In this document: positions 8,563 to 14,645 of the stretch, piece by piece
Numbering within the stretch: the first letter of the stretch is position 1
Layout: every line of letters begins with the position of its first letter
DNA from: Sulfuricella denitrificans
Lineage (GTDB): Bacteria > Pseudomonadota > Gammaproteobacteria > Burkholderiales > Sulfuricellaceae
Direction: 5' to 3'
NCBI GenBank assembly: GCA_002632355.1
Contig: NSJJ01000001.1
Location: 248,001-312,000 of the forward strand
DNA: 64,000 nucleotides
Notes under the pieces: model-generated
What the model was told of the DNA's origin: nothing
The model's input: the letters and a program-made list of their open reading frames with translations, nothing else
Database searches by the model: none
Position numbers and translations under genes: made by a program

Positions 8563-8964
8563 CTACCGGGTGCGTTTGATGATGAACCCATTTTCAATTT
8601 TCTCAAACCCAACCTTGGGGTAATACGCCATCGCTTCAGGTGCAGATAGCAGTACAAGTGCCACCTCTTCCCCAATAGCCGAGCGAACGCGGGCAATGAG
8701 TTCACGCCCGATGCCGTGTTTTTGAAACGCCTTATCCACTGCGAGATCGGACAGGTAGCAACAATAGCTGAAATCAGTCAGGGCGCGGCATACTCCAACG
8801 AGCTTGCCTTCGTGCCAAGCGGACAAAATCAGGTTTGCATTGGAAAACATACGCTCAATCCGCGCCAAATCATTGGTTGGGCGGCGAATGCCGGACGCAT
8901 CAAAAACCGCAGCTACATCAGTAGCAGCAAGGGGGAAATTATGACGGTATTCAATAGCTGACAT
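8563..8964 (-). CDS. GNAT-family N-acetyltransferase (integron cassette 4)
   Basis: A 133-residue acetyl-CoA-dependent acyltransferase. VDKAFQKHGIGRELI near residue 78 is the acetyl-CoA binding motif A (Q-x-x-G-I-G), preceded by the beta strand CYLSDLAV and followed by YYPKVGFEKIENGF, the usual GNAT C-terminal element. The substrate is unknown; cassette GNATs can modify antibiotics, peptides or toxins, but nothing here decides. The ATG at 8964 lies only 4 bases after an R' core (GTTAGAC on the minus strand), leaving no room for a Shine-Dalgarno sequence, so it may be poorly translated unless leaderless or coupled. Confidence 0.85.
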   Translation of the reverse strand: MSAIEYRHNFPLAATDVAAVFDASGIRRPTNDLARIERMFSNANLILSAWHEGKLVGVCRALTDFSYCCYLSDLAVDKAFQKHGIGRELIARVRSAIGEEVALVLLSAPEAMAYYPKVGFEKIENGFIIKRTR

Positions 8965-8968
8965 AAAA

Positions 8969-8975
8969 GTCTAAC
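8969..8975 (-). other. orphan R' core of the split attC3
   Basis: On the minus strand this reads GTTAGAC, fitting the GTTRRRY core. It abuts the left end of the Y1 transposase element (8979) and lacks the rest of an attC. With the R'' half at 9784-9831 it appears to be the other side of the disrupted attC3, although about 30 bases of the site's second arm are missing. Confidence 0.6.
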
Positions 8976-8978
8976 GGA

Positions 8979-9780
8979 AATCAATGGGGTCAGACTCCAT
9001 TGATTCTAAATTTTTCTGATTTTCTATCGCCCCCCCGTGCATTTGGCTCCACTCGTCTCTCAAGTTGCTTTTGTATGCGTTGTTTGAATCGGTCATTTCC
9101 CAGCACCCAGGCTTTATTTGTTGCTTCTCTTATTTCATTCATGCTGCTTTCTGCTATGTGGTGCTTGAATAACTGGCGGTAGGCAGTCTGCCTTGCATCC
9201 GCTGTTTTGTCTAAACGCACATATTCAATATGTGGACTCAACAGTTCATCTGGCTTTCCAAGCGCATTAAAATGGTAACTTGACCATGGATAGTCCGATG
9301 GGTGATCTACCATGCCAGCCCTGACAGGATTTAATTCGATATAACGCATGCAGGTTAATAAATAGGCTTCCGAATCAATTAAAGTGGCCTTGTATCGGCC
9401 TTCCCATAAGGTTCCGGTGCGTTGGTAGCTGTAGTTGTAATATTGCACATAGTAGCGTCCCAGCATCTGTAAGGTTTTGCTTAGGCCCTGCTCTTCGTGT
9501 GGTGTGATGAGCAGGTGCAAATGGTTTGTCATCAGAACATAAGCATGAATTGTGCAGGCGTGTTTTTCACAGGCAAGCTTTAGTTTCTCCAGGTAAAACT
9601 GATAATCGGCATCTGCACAAAATATCTCACTGCGGTTATTGCCACGCACAATGACGTGCTGCGGTTGGTCCGGTATAACAAATCTGGGTAAGCGCGCCAT
9701 TTTTTGCACCTCTTAAATAAAGGTGAAGGCACTCTAACACCGTCTTATGACAAAATCAATCGAGTCTGACCCCATTGATT
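8979..9780 (-). mobile_element. Y1 (REP-associated) transposase element inserted in an attC
   Basis: The two ends are inverted copies of one hairpin: AATCAATG/CATTGATT at 8979-8986 and 8998-9005, and AATCAAT/ATTGATT at 9754-9760 and 9774-9780, each with a GGGGTCAGACTC-type loop. Between them lies one HUH transposase gene. Subterminal hairpins rather than long terminal repeats fit the IS200/IS605-like, single-strand mechanism of this class. The element lies inside attC3 of the integron. Confidence 0.82.
8990..9700 (-). CDS. REP-associated tyrosine (Y1/HUH) transposase
   Basis: A 236-residue DNA-nicking enzyme. The start of the protein, MARLPRFVIPDQPQHVIVRG, is typical of the TnpA-REP family. 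The HUH metal-binding motif is MTNHLHLL (HLH), and the helix LGRYYVQYYNYSYQRTGTLW carries candidate catalytic tyrosines, followed by EGRYKATLI and YIELNPVRAGMV, both family signatures. The ATG at 9700 has AAGAGGTG as ribosome-binding site; a GTG at 9709 overlaps that site and is less likely. The stop TGA lies inside the left-end hairpin, so the coding end and the element end overlap. The gene appears intact. Confidence 0.92.
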   Translation of the reverse strand: MARLPRFVIPDQPQHVIVRGNNRSEIFCADADYQFYLEKLKLACEKHACTIHAYVLMTNHLHLLITPHEEQGLSKTLQMLGRYYVQYYNYSYQRTGTLWEGRYKATLIDSEAYLLTCMRYIELNPVRAGMVDHPSDYPWSSYHFNALGKPDELLSPHIEYVRLDKTADARQTAYRQLFKHHIAESSMNEIREATNKAWVLGNDRFKQRIQKQLERRVEPNARGGDRKSEKFRINGV

Positions 9781-9783
9781 TTT

Positions 9784-9831
9784 TTCAGCGTCCAGCGACC
9801 GAAGGGAGCGAGGTTGAGCGCCGGGTTGAGC
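9784..9831 (-). other. R'' half of the split attC3
   Basis: On the minus strand GCTCAAC (9825-9831, fits RYYYAAC) follows the stop of cassette 3 and continues through CTCGCTCCCTTCGGTCGC to GGACGCTG, where the sequence switches abruptly to the transposase element. In attC1 and attC2 the same GGACGCTG continues as CGCGAT and folds into the central hairpin, so the junction lies within that hairpin arm. Confidence 0.8.
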
Positions 9832-9832
9832 A

Positions 9833-10237
9833 TTACTTCAACGAGGTCTGACACTCAGAAGATGTGCGGTAAAGATTCCCGGTTTTGGGGGAAATGAACA
9901 CGCCATAATCACGGTCGTAGTTTCTAGCGTGAGCATGTCCGGGAACTACTGACACACAGCCGAAGTACATCACGGCGTACAACTCGTTGTTGATATTTGA
10001 GTTGTGAAACCCGATTACCGTATCTGAACCGCCGACATCCTTAATGCCAATTTGGAGAACCTTCCCAAATTTGTATGTGCAATAGCGCCCGTTGTTGGGA
10101 ATTTCTTCACATTTTGTTGCCTCAATCGCTCGTTGAAGCAGGCGGTCTTGAAGCGACTGCTGCGCAAAGGCTGAGCCAGCGGCAAGCAATAAGGCAAGTG
10201 TGGGGGCGAGAACGCGCTGGAGGAGTTTGATATTCAT
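9833..10237 (-). CDS. small secreted protein of unknown function (integron cassette 3)
   Basis: A 134-residue ORF with a clear Sec signal peptide: MNIKLLQR, a hydrophobic core of about 14 residues (LAPTLALLLAAGS) and an AFA cleavage site before QQSLQDRL. The mature part is about 110 residues with cysteines in KCEEIP, RYCTYK, GCVSVV and ECQTS, so two disulfides are possible. The start at 10237 is chosen because the upstream candidate (10267) lies within the attC2 core. I do not recognise a family. Exported cassette proteins of unknown role are common in chromosomal integrons. Confidence 0.7.
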   Translation of the reverse strand: MNIKLLQRVLAPTLALLLAAGSAFAQQSLQDRLLQRAIEATKCEEIPNNGRYCTYKFGKVLQIGIKDVGGSDTVIGFHNSNINNELYAVMYFGCVSVVPGHAHARNYDRDYGVFISPKTGNLYRTSSECQTSLK

Positions 10238-10261
10238 TTGTGAGTGATTTCCATATGAGAT

Positions 10262-10348
10262 GCCCAACGTGGAGGTGACCGGCGCTGCGCGGCTTCATCG
10301 CGCAGCGTCCAGAGAGCGAAGCGAACGGGGTCGACCGTAGGGTTGGGC
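10262..10348 (-). other. attC2 integron recombination site
   Basis: Minus-strand reading: R'' GCCCAAC (10342-10348) and R' GTTGGGC (10262-10268) are exact complements and fit the consensus. The 87-bp site has the central palindrome GGACGCTGCGCG / CGCGCAGCGCC and the CACCTCCAC flank before R', closely like attC1. It ends cassette 2 and precedes cassette 3. Confidence 0.9.
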
Positions 10349-10349
10349 G

Positions 10350-10919
10350 TCACTTGTTTGCTCCGCAGCACTTTTTGTACTTGAATCCACTGCCGCATGA
10401 ACAAGGAGCGTTTCGACCAGGCTTCTTGGCGGCCTTGGGTATGTTCGCTGACTCGCTGCGCTGCGGCTCGACAATAACCTGCTGAACAACGTTGGTGATG
10501 TTGATAGACGGCGGCTGGGGCGTTTGAGTAAATAGTTGTAACGCGGCGAGTACAACAGCTAGGAAGCCATAAAGTTCCGGCTTGTTTTCAGGGAGAAGCT
10601 TCGCCAGTTTGGAAAATGATGGAACCTCGTTTTCAACGCGCGCAATTACGTGATCTCGGGTTTCCTTGTTTACTCTCGCAGTGCCAAGTATTCGAGCCAG
10701 CAACCTAAGTTCCGCAACTGTTCTATCTGGCGCGGAAAGAATCTCAATTGCGCTGCCGATGAAGTTGAAAATGCCGTCAGGAATATGCCCCATGCCGCCG
10801 CATGCGGGGCAAGGCCCAGCTTGGCAGTTTGAGAAGCCGATGTCAGTCGAGTTCTCGATATTCCAGCCTGAGCTGAAAGCTGTGCCGCATGTGTCGCAGA
10901 AGGCGGGAACCAATGGCAT
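10350..10919 (-). CDS. SEC-C motif zinc-binding protein (integron cassette 2)
   Basis: A 189-residue protein with two metal-binding ends. Near the N-terminus CDTCGTAF with CPACGGMG (about 8 and 37) forms a zinc-ribbon-like pair; the C-terminus ends in a canonical SEC-C motif, GRNAPCSCGSGFKYKKCCG, known from SecA where it binds zinc. The middle has a hydrophobic segment (LYGFLAVVLAALQLF, about 120-135) that might contact membrane. The start at 10919 has AGGAGC just upstream; the longer frame to 10955 runs through attC1. The overall function is unknown; SEC-C is found on many accessory proteins and does not by itself mean protein export. Confidence 0.78.
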   Translation of the reverse strand: MPLVPAFCDTCGTAFSSGWNIENSTDIGFSNCQAGPCPACGGMGHIPDGIFNFIGSAIEILSAPDRTVAELRLLARILGTARVNKETRDHVIARVENEVPSFSKLAKLLPENKPELYGFLAVVLAALQLFTQTPQPPSINITNVVQQVIVEPQRSESANIPKAAKKPGRNAPCSCGSGFKYKKCCGANK

Positions 10920-10937
10920 GGAAGCTCCTAAAGTGAC

Positions 10938-11007
10938 GCCCAACGTAGAAGTCACCGGCGCTGCGCGGCTTTATCGCGCAGCGTCCGTGTGGACTGCCGG
11001 GTTGGCC
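10938..11007 (-). other. attC1 integron recombination site
   Basis: Minus-strand reading: R'' GGCCAAC (11001-11007) directly follows the TAG of cassette 1, and R' is GTTGGGC (10938-10944). The 70-bp site has a central hairpin GACGCTGCGCG / CGCGCAGCGCC. R'' is the exact complement of GTTGGCC found at the attI junction (11841-11847), as expected when a circular cassette carrying its own R' was inserted at attI. Confidence 0.9.
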
Positions 11008-11826
11008 CTAGCGCACGTTTGCAATTGCACTTGTCCAATCGATAATTTCCTTGATAGAAGCGGGTGGTGCGCCTAAGTGACTTGAGTCTGGTTCATATAG
11101 CTTGGTGCGAGGATTCTTTGGAAGTGCATCAAACATCTGCTGTTTGACTTTAAGCAGGCCCGGATAGTCATTTGTCGGGACGATGAACAATACAGGAGTA
11201 GTCGGACTCATACTTTGCACTGCTTTCAACTGGTTCATGGCGCCATCCGGATCGAACCAGCTCAAGTATGCCTTCGGGGTGGTGATAATTGGGTATGTGC
11301 CTTTGGCGCCTTCAAAATCCAGAAGCCGTGTCTTCTCGTCGCCTTCGCTTTCAGCGACGAGTTTACGGGCCAACTCGACGGATTCCCCCAGCTTTTCTCG
11401 GAATATCGGGCTGCTCACGCTACCGCCGGGGGCAATGGCGATAACACCATCGATCGCATGCTTGGTGCCGAAATATAGTGCGAACAGACCACCTTGGCTT
11501 AGTCCGGCAACAAATACCTTCTGGGCGCCTTTGCTCCGTAACGAACTCAATGCAGCCTCGACTTCGGACTCGGCCACCTGCACCGTAACATCGTAATCAC
11601 GCCGTCCAGACCATGGCATTTCCAGATTTGCGACAAGGAATCCCTGCTGTTCGAGCGGGCTGGCTAGGTCGGAGATATATTTCAGCGGAGTGCCGCCTTT
11701 GCCATGCATAAGCACGAAGCCAATCTTGCTGTTGTTTGTTTCAGCGATCGCATTCAGTGGCATCAATGCGCTGACGATTGGAAATATCAGAACGACCAGA
11801 AGCCGGTAAAAAATGGAAGCCATCAT
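11008..11826 (-). CDS. periplasmic alpha/beta hydrolase (integron cassette 1)
   Basis: A 272-residue serine hydrolase of the alpha/beta fold. Residues about 1-29 form a signal peptide (FYRLLVVLIFPIVSALM, then AIAE). GFVLMHGKGGTP is the oxyanion-side loop, GLSQGG the nucleophile elbow, VPTNDYPG holds the likely acid, and SSHLGAP the histidine, so the triad looks complete. The start at 11826 is chosen because AAGGAG sits 4 bases upstream and the longer frame (11874) begins outside the cassette. The stop abuts attC1. It resembles dienelactone-hydrolase-like esterases, but the substrate is unknown. As first cassette it should be the best expressed. Confidence 0.82.
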   Translation of the reverse strand: MMASIFYRLLVVLIFPIVSALMPLNAIAETNNSKIGFVLMHGKGGTPLKYISDLASPLEQQGFLVANLEMPWSGRRDYDVTVQVAESEVEAALSSLRSKGAQKVFVAGLSQGGLFALYFGTKHAIDGVIAIAPGGSVSSPIFREKLGESVELARKLVAESEGDEKTRLLDFEGAKGTYPIITTPKAYLSWFDPDGAMNQLKAVQSMSPTTPVLFIVPTNDYPGLLKVKQQMFDALPKNPRTKLYEPDSSHLGAPPASIKEIIDWTSAIANVR

Positions 11827-11840
11827 TTTCTCCTTAAAAG

Positions 11841-11965
11841 GGCCAACGTAAAGTAGCCATCCTAATTGACGCAAAACATTGCATCAACATGATGGATAAA
11901 ATATATGTATTCATACATAATCTCATTTACATCATCTTGTTATGATTTTTTAGGGCATCCTAAAA
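11841..11965. other. attI and intI-cassette intergenic region
   Basis: The minus-strand core GTTGGCC (11841-11847) marks the attI x attC junction in front of cassette 1. From there to the intI ATG the DNA is AT-rich. It contains a perfect palindrome ATGTAT-TC-ATACAT (11905-11918) of unknown role and a possible Pc promoter (separate entry). No CTG-N10-CAG type LexA box was seen. Confidence 0.75.
11859..11887 (-). promoter_or_regulatory. candidate cassette promoter Pc
   Basis: On the minus strand TTGATG (11882-11887) and TAGGAT (11859-11864) are separated by 17 bp and point into cassette 1. Each hexamer matches sigma-70 consensus at four of six positions. The location, between intI and the first cassette, is where Pc would be expected. 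Weak match; inference only. Confidence 0.35.
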
Positions 11966-12949
11966 ATGAATGAAGAACCATCACCAGTGGCTGCACCCAA
12001 ACTGCTCGACCAGGTGCGTGGAAAAATCCGCTTGAAGCACTATAGTCTTCGCACCGAGCAAACTTATGTCGATTGGATTAAACGCTATATTTTATTCCAT
12101 GGCAAGCATCATCCAGACGATATGGGTGCGGCAGAGGTGGAGGCGTTTTTGACCCATCTTGCGGTGGTTGGAAAAGTGGCTGCATCGACACAGAATCAGG
12201 CCAAAAGCGCATTATTGTTTCTCTACAGGGAAGTGCTGGGGGTTGATTTGCCGTGGCTGGGCAATGTGGAGCGGGCAAAATCCCCCAAGCGTTTGCCGGT
12301 GGTGTTGACGCGGGATGAGGTGCAGGCGGTTTTGTCGAGGCTGGAAGGAGCACACTGGCTGATCGCCAGTCTGCTGTATGGTTCCGGGCTGCGCATCATG
12401 GAGGGAGTCCGGTTGCGGGTGAAGGATGTGGAGTTGTCGCGCCGCGAGATACTGGTGCGTGATGGAAAGGGCTTCAAGGACAGGGTGACGATGTTGCCCG
12501 AGTCGCTGGTCAATCCGCTCAAATTGCATTTGCAGCGGGTAAAGGCGTTGCATGATCAGGATCTGGCGGCGGGTTACGGGTCGGTTTGTCTGCCCTATGC
12601 GCTGGGGAAGAAGTATCCGAATGCCGGGCGCGAATGGGCGTGGCAGTATGTTTTCCCTTCCGCCAATCTGGCGGTTGACCCACGGACAGGCGAGACGCGC
12701 CGTCATCATTTGCAGGATCAGGCCGTGCAGCGTGCCGTCAAGCAGGCGGTGCGCGCGGCGGGGCTGACCAAGCCGGCCACACCCCATACTTTCCGTCACT
12801 CCTTCGCCACCCATCTGCTCGAAGGCGGCTACGATATCCGCACCGTTCAGGAGTTGCTGGGGCATTCGGATGTCTCTACGACGATGATTTACACTCATGT
12901 TCTGAATCGTGGCGGTAAGGGAGTACAAAGCCCACTGGATTGCCTGTGA
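11966..12949 (+). CDS. intI: integron integrase (tyrosine recombinase)
   Basis: A 327-residue site-specific recombinase that joins attI and attC sites. Residues 12-100 form the SAM-like core-binding domain; 108-320 the catalytic domain. The tyrosine recombinase residues are all present: R143 ([10 protein letters not shown]), H274 and R277 (PHTFRHSF), H300 (LLGHSD) and Y309 (MIYTHV). The integron-specific extra helix, absent from XerC/D, is recognised around 213-245 ([18 protein letters not shown], then [11 protein letters not shown]). It diverges from the cassette array, as integrases do. The stop TGA at 12947-12949 overlaps a GTG that begins sdhE. The gene appears intact, so the platform may be active. 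Confidence 0.95.
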   Translation: MNEEPSPVAAPKLLDQVRGKIRLKHYSLRTEQTYVDWIKRYILFHGKHHPDDMGAAEVEAFLTHLAVVGKVAASTQNQAKSALLFLYREVLGVDLPWLGNVERAKSPKRLPVVLTRDEVQAVLSRLEGAHWLIASLLYGSGLRIMEGVRLRVKDVELSRREILVRDGKGFKDRVTMLPESLVNPLKLHLQRVKALHDQDLAAGYGSVCLPYALGKKYPNAGREWAWQYVFPSANLAVDPRTGETRRHHLQDQAVQRAVKQAVRAAGLTKPATPHTFRHSFATHLLEGGYDIRTVQELLGHSDVSTTMIYTHVLNRGGKGVQSPLDCL

Positions 12950-13188
12950 GTCTGGGCGCCGCATCTCAATTCAATCGCCTGCGCTGGCGCTGCCGGCGTG
13001 GGATGCTGGAACTTGATCTGGTGCTGGAGCGCTTTCTGGGGGAAAATTACGTCAAACTGACGGCGCAGCAGCAGCTTGAGTTCGATACCCTGCTTGATTT
13101 GCCGGATCAGGAGCTATGGACCCTGATTCGTGGCGCCGGGACCAGTGACTCGGCTGTCGTGCAATGGCTGCGCGCTTGTCGGGGATGA
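12946..13188 (+). CDS. sdhE: succinate dehydrogenase flavinylation factor
   Basis: SdhE promotes covalent attachment of FAD to SdhA. The 80-residue protein has the family signature [17 protein letters not shown], including the RG-x-x-E element that contacts SdhA, and the C-terminal [10 protein letters not shown] helix. Start codon is uncertain: GTG 12946 overlaps the intI stop (GTGA), TTG 12940 is the alternative; neither has a visible Shine-Dalgarno sequence, so translation probably depends on ribosomes finishing intI, or on internal initiation. gltA follows after 48 bp. In related bacteria sdhE normally lies directly after sdhB, so the integron appears to have separated them. Confidence 0.92.
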   Translation: MSLGAASQFNRLRWRCRRGMLELDLVLERFLGENYVKLTAQQQLEFDTLLDLPDQELWTLIRGAGTSDSAVVQWLRACRG

Positions 13189-13236
13189 AAATAATAAGCC
13201 GGAGCGATGCTTACGGCTGAAATATGGAGAAATGAC

Positions 13237-14529
13237 ATGGCAGAACGCAAGGCATATCTGGATCTGGGAAACGGGCAGCCCCCGATCGAGTTGCCCATTT
13301 ATTCAGGCACCATGGGGCCGGACGTGGTGGATATCCGTTCTCTGGGCAAGCATGGCGTGTTTACCTACGACCCCGGCTTCATGTCGACGGCGAGCTGCAA
13401 TTCCAGCATCACCTACATCGATGGCGAAGAAGGTATTCTGCTGTACCGCGGTTATCCGATCGAGCAGCTGGCCGAACACGCCGATTTCATGGAGGTGAGC
13501 TATCTACTGCTGAACGGTGAATTGCCGAACGCGAGCCAGCGCCACGATTTCGACAGCACCTTGCGCCGGGTCAGCATGGTGCATGACCAGATCAACAATT
13601 TCTTCCGTGGCTTCCGCCGCGATGCCCATCCGATGGCTTCGATGGTGGGCGTCGTGGGCGCGTTGTCGGCTTTTTACCATGATTCTTTCGATATTTCCGA
13701 CCCGCGTCACCGCGAGATATCGGCCTTCCGCATGCTGGCCAAGGTGCCGACGATTGCAGCGATGTCCTACAAGTACAATATCGGGCAGCCGTTCGTCTAT
13801 CCGCAGAACCGTCTCAGCTACGTGGAAAATTTCATGCACATGATGTTCTCCACCCCGTGCGAGGAATATGTCCCAAACCCCGTGCTGGTGCGTGCGCTGG
13901 AGAGGATTTTTATCCTGCATGCCGATCACGAGCAGAATGCCTCGACTTCCACCGTACGTCTGGCGGGATCGTCCGGCGCCAACCCCTTTGCCTGCATCGC
14001 TGCCGGGATCGCTTCCCTGTGGGGGCCGGCGCATGGCGGCGCCAACGAGGCAGTGCTGAAAATGCTGGAAGAGATCGGCGACGTTTCCAATATTCCCGAT
14101 GTGATCGCACGCGCCAAGGACAAGAGCAATCCGTTCCGCCTCATGGGCTTCGGGCATCGCGTCTACAAGAACTTCGATCCGCGCGCCAACCTGATGCGCA
14201 AGACCTGCCACGAGGTTCTGAACGAGCTCGGCATGCAGGACGACCGTCTGTTCAAGACAGCACTCGAACTCGAGCGTATCGCGCTGGAAGACCCCTATTT
14301 CATCGAGAAAAAACTTTACCCCAATGTGGACTTCTACTCCGGCATCGTACTGCGGGCCATTGGCATTCCGGTGAACATGTTCACTGCGATTTTTGCAATT
14401 TCCCGCACCATCGGATGGATTTCTCAGTGGTCCGAAATGATTTCTGACCCGGAGCAGAAAATTGGCCGTCCCCGCCAGCTTTATTGCGGTGCCGAACGGC
14501 GTGAATTTGTTTCGATCGGGAAGCGGTGA
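13237..14529 (+). CDS. gltA: citrate synthase
   Basis: Condenses oxaloacetate and acetyl-CoA to citrate, the entry step of the TCA cycle. The 430-residue protein is of the hexameric type-II bacterial kind. The catalytic trio is visible: H266 in [10 protein letters not shown]307 in GFGHRVYK and D365 in [22 protein letters not shown] is the family block. ATG 13237 is chosen over 13207 because GGAG lies 9 bases upstream and [10 protein letters not shown] matches the usual N-terminus. It follows sdhE by 48 bp; an 85-bp repeat fills the gap to sucA. Confidence 0.97.
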   Translation: MAERKAYLDLGNGQPPIELPIYSGTMGPDVVDIRSLGKHGVFTYDPGFMSTASCNSSITYIDGEEGILLYRGYPIEQLAEHADFMEVSYLLLNGELPNASQRHDFDSTLRRVSMVHDQINNFFRGFRRDAHPMASMVGVVGALSAFYHDSFDISDPRHREISAFRMLAKVPTIAAMSYKYNIGQPFVYPQNRLSYVENFMHMMFSTPCEEYVPNPVLVRALERIFILHADHEQNASTSTVRLAGSSGANPFACIAAGIASLWGPAHGGANEAVLKMLEEIGDVSNIPDVIARAKDKSNPFRLMGFGHRVYKNFDPRANLMRKTCHEVLNELGMQDDRLFKTALELERIALEDPYFIEKKLYPNVDFYSGIVLRAIGIPVNMFTAIFAISRTIGWISQWSEMISDPEQKIGRPRQLYCGAERREFVSIGKR

Positions 14530-14530
14530 A

Positions 14531-14615
14531 ATGTGAAATGTGAAATGTGGCCAGTGGATGATTATATTTTTCACCCTTCACAACGAAGGCGCAGCCAAGT
14601 GGCTTCACGTTTCAC
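14531..14615. repeat. 85-bp element with terminal inverted repeats, copy B (gltA-sucA gap)
   Basis: This aligns base for base with 7054-7138. Its outer arms are GTGAAATGTGAA (14533-14544) and TTCACGTTTCAC (14604-14615), with one mismatch. The interior block CTTCACAACGAAGGCGCAGCC is shared with copy A. The copy starts right at the gltA stop and ends about 30 bp before sucA. Confidence 0.8.
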
Positions 14616-14645
14616 TTTGCAACCACGAAATCGAGTCAGGACATC

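Larger units (their letters stand above)
8492..12949. mobile_element. chromosomal integron: intI plus four-cassette array
   Basis: intI (11966-12949, plus) diverges from an array of minus-strand ORFs separated by attC sites whose R' and R'' boxes fit GTTRRRY and RYYYAAC. The order from the integrase outwards is attI, hydrolase cassette, attC1, SEC-C cassette, attC2, secreted-protein cassette, split attC3 with inserted Y1 transposase element, GNAT cassette, degenerate attC4. The whole unit interrupts the sdhB-sdhE-gltA order. Confidence 0.9.

Noticed and set aside
10938-11007. attC palindromes as ordinary transcription terminators
   Set aside because: No T-run follows, and R'/R'' boxes and matching cassette boundaries identify them as recombination sites.
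11827-11874. Longer N-terminus for the cassette 1 hydrolase (start 11874)
   Set aside because: It would begin upstream of the attI/R' junction and precede a clear ribosome-binding site and signal peptide start at 11826.
11875-11965. LexA (SOS) box controlling intI
   Set aside because: No CTG-N10-CAG type site; only an unrelated palindrome ATGTAT-TC-ATACAT was seen.
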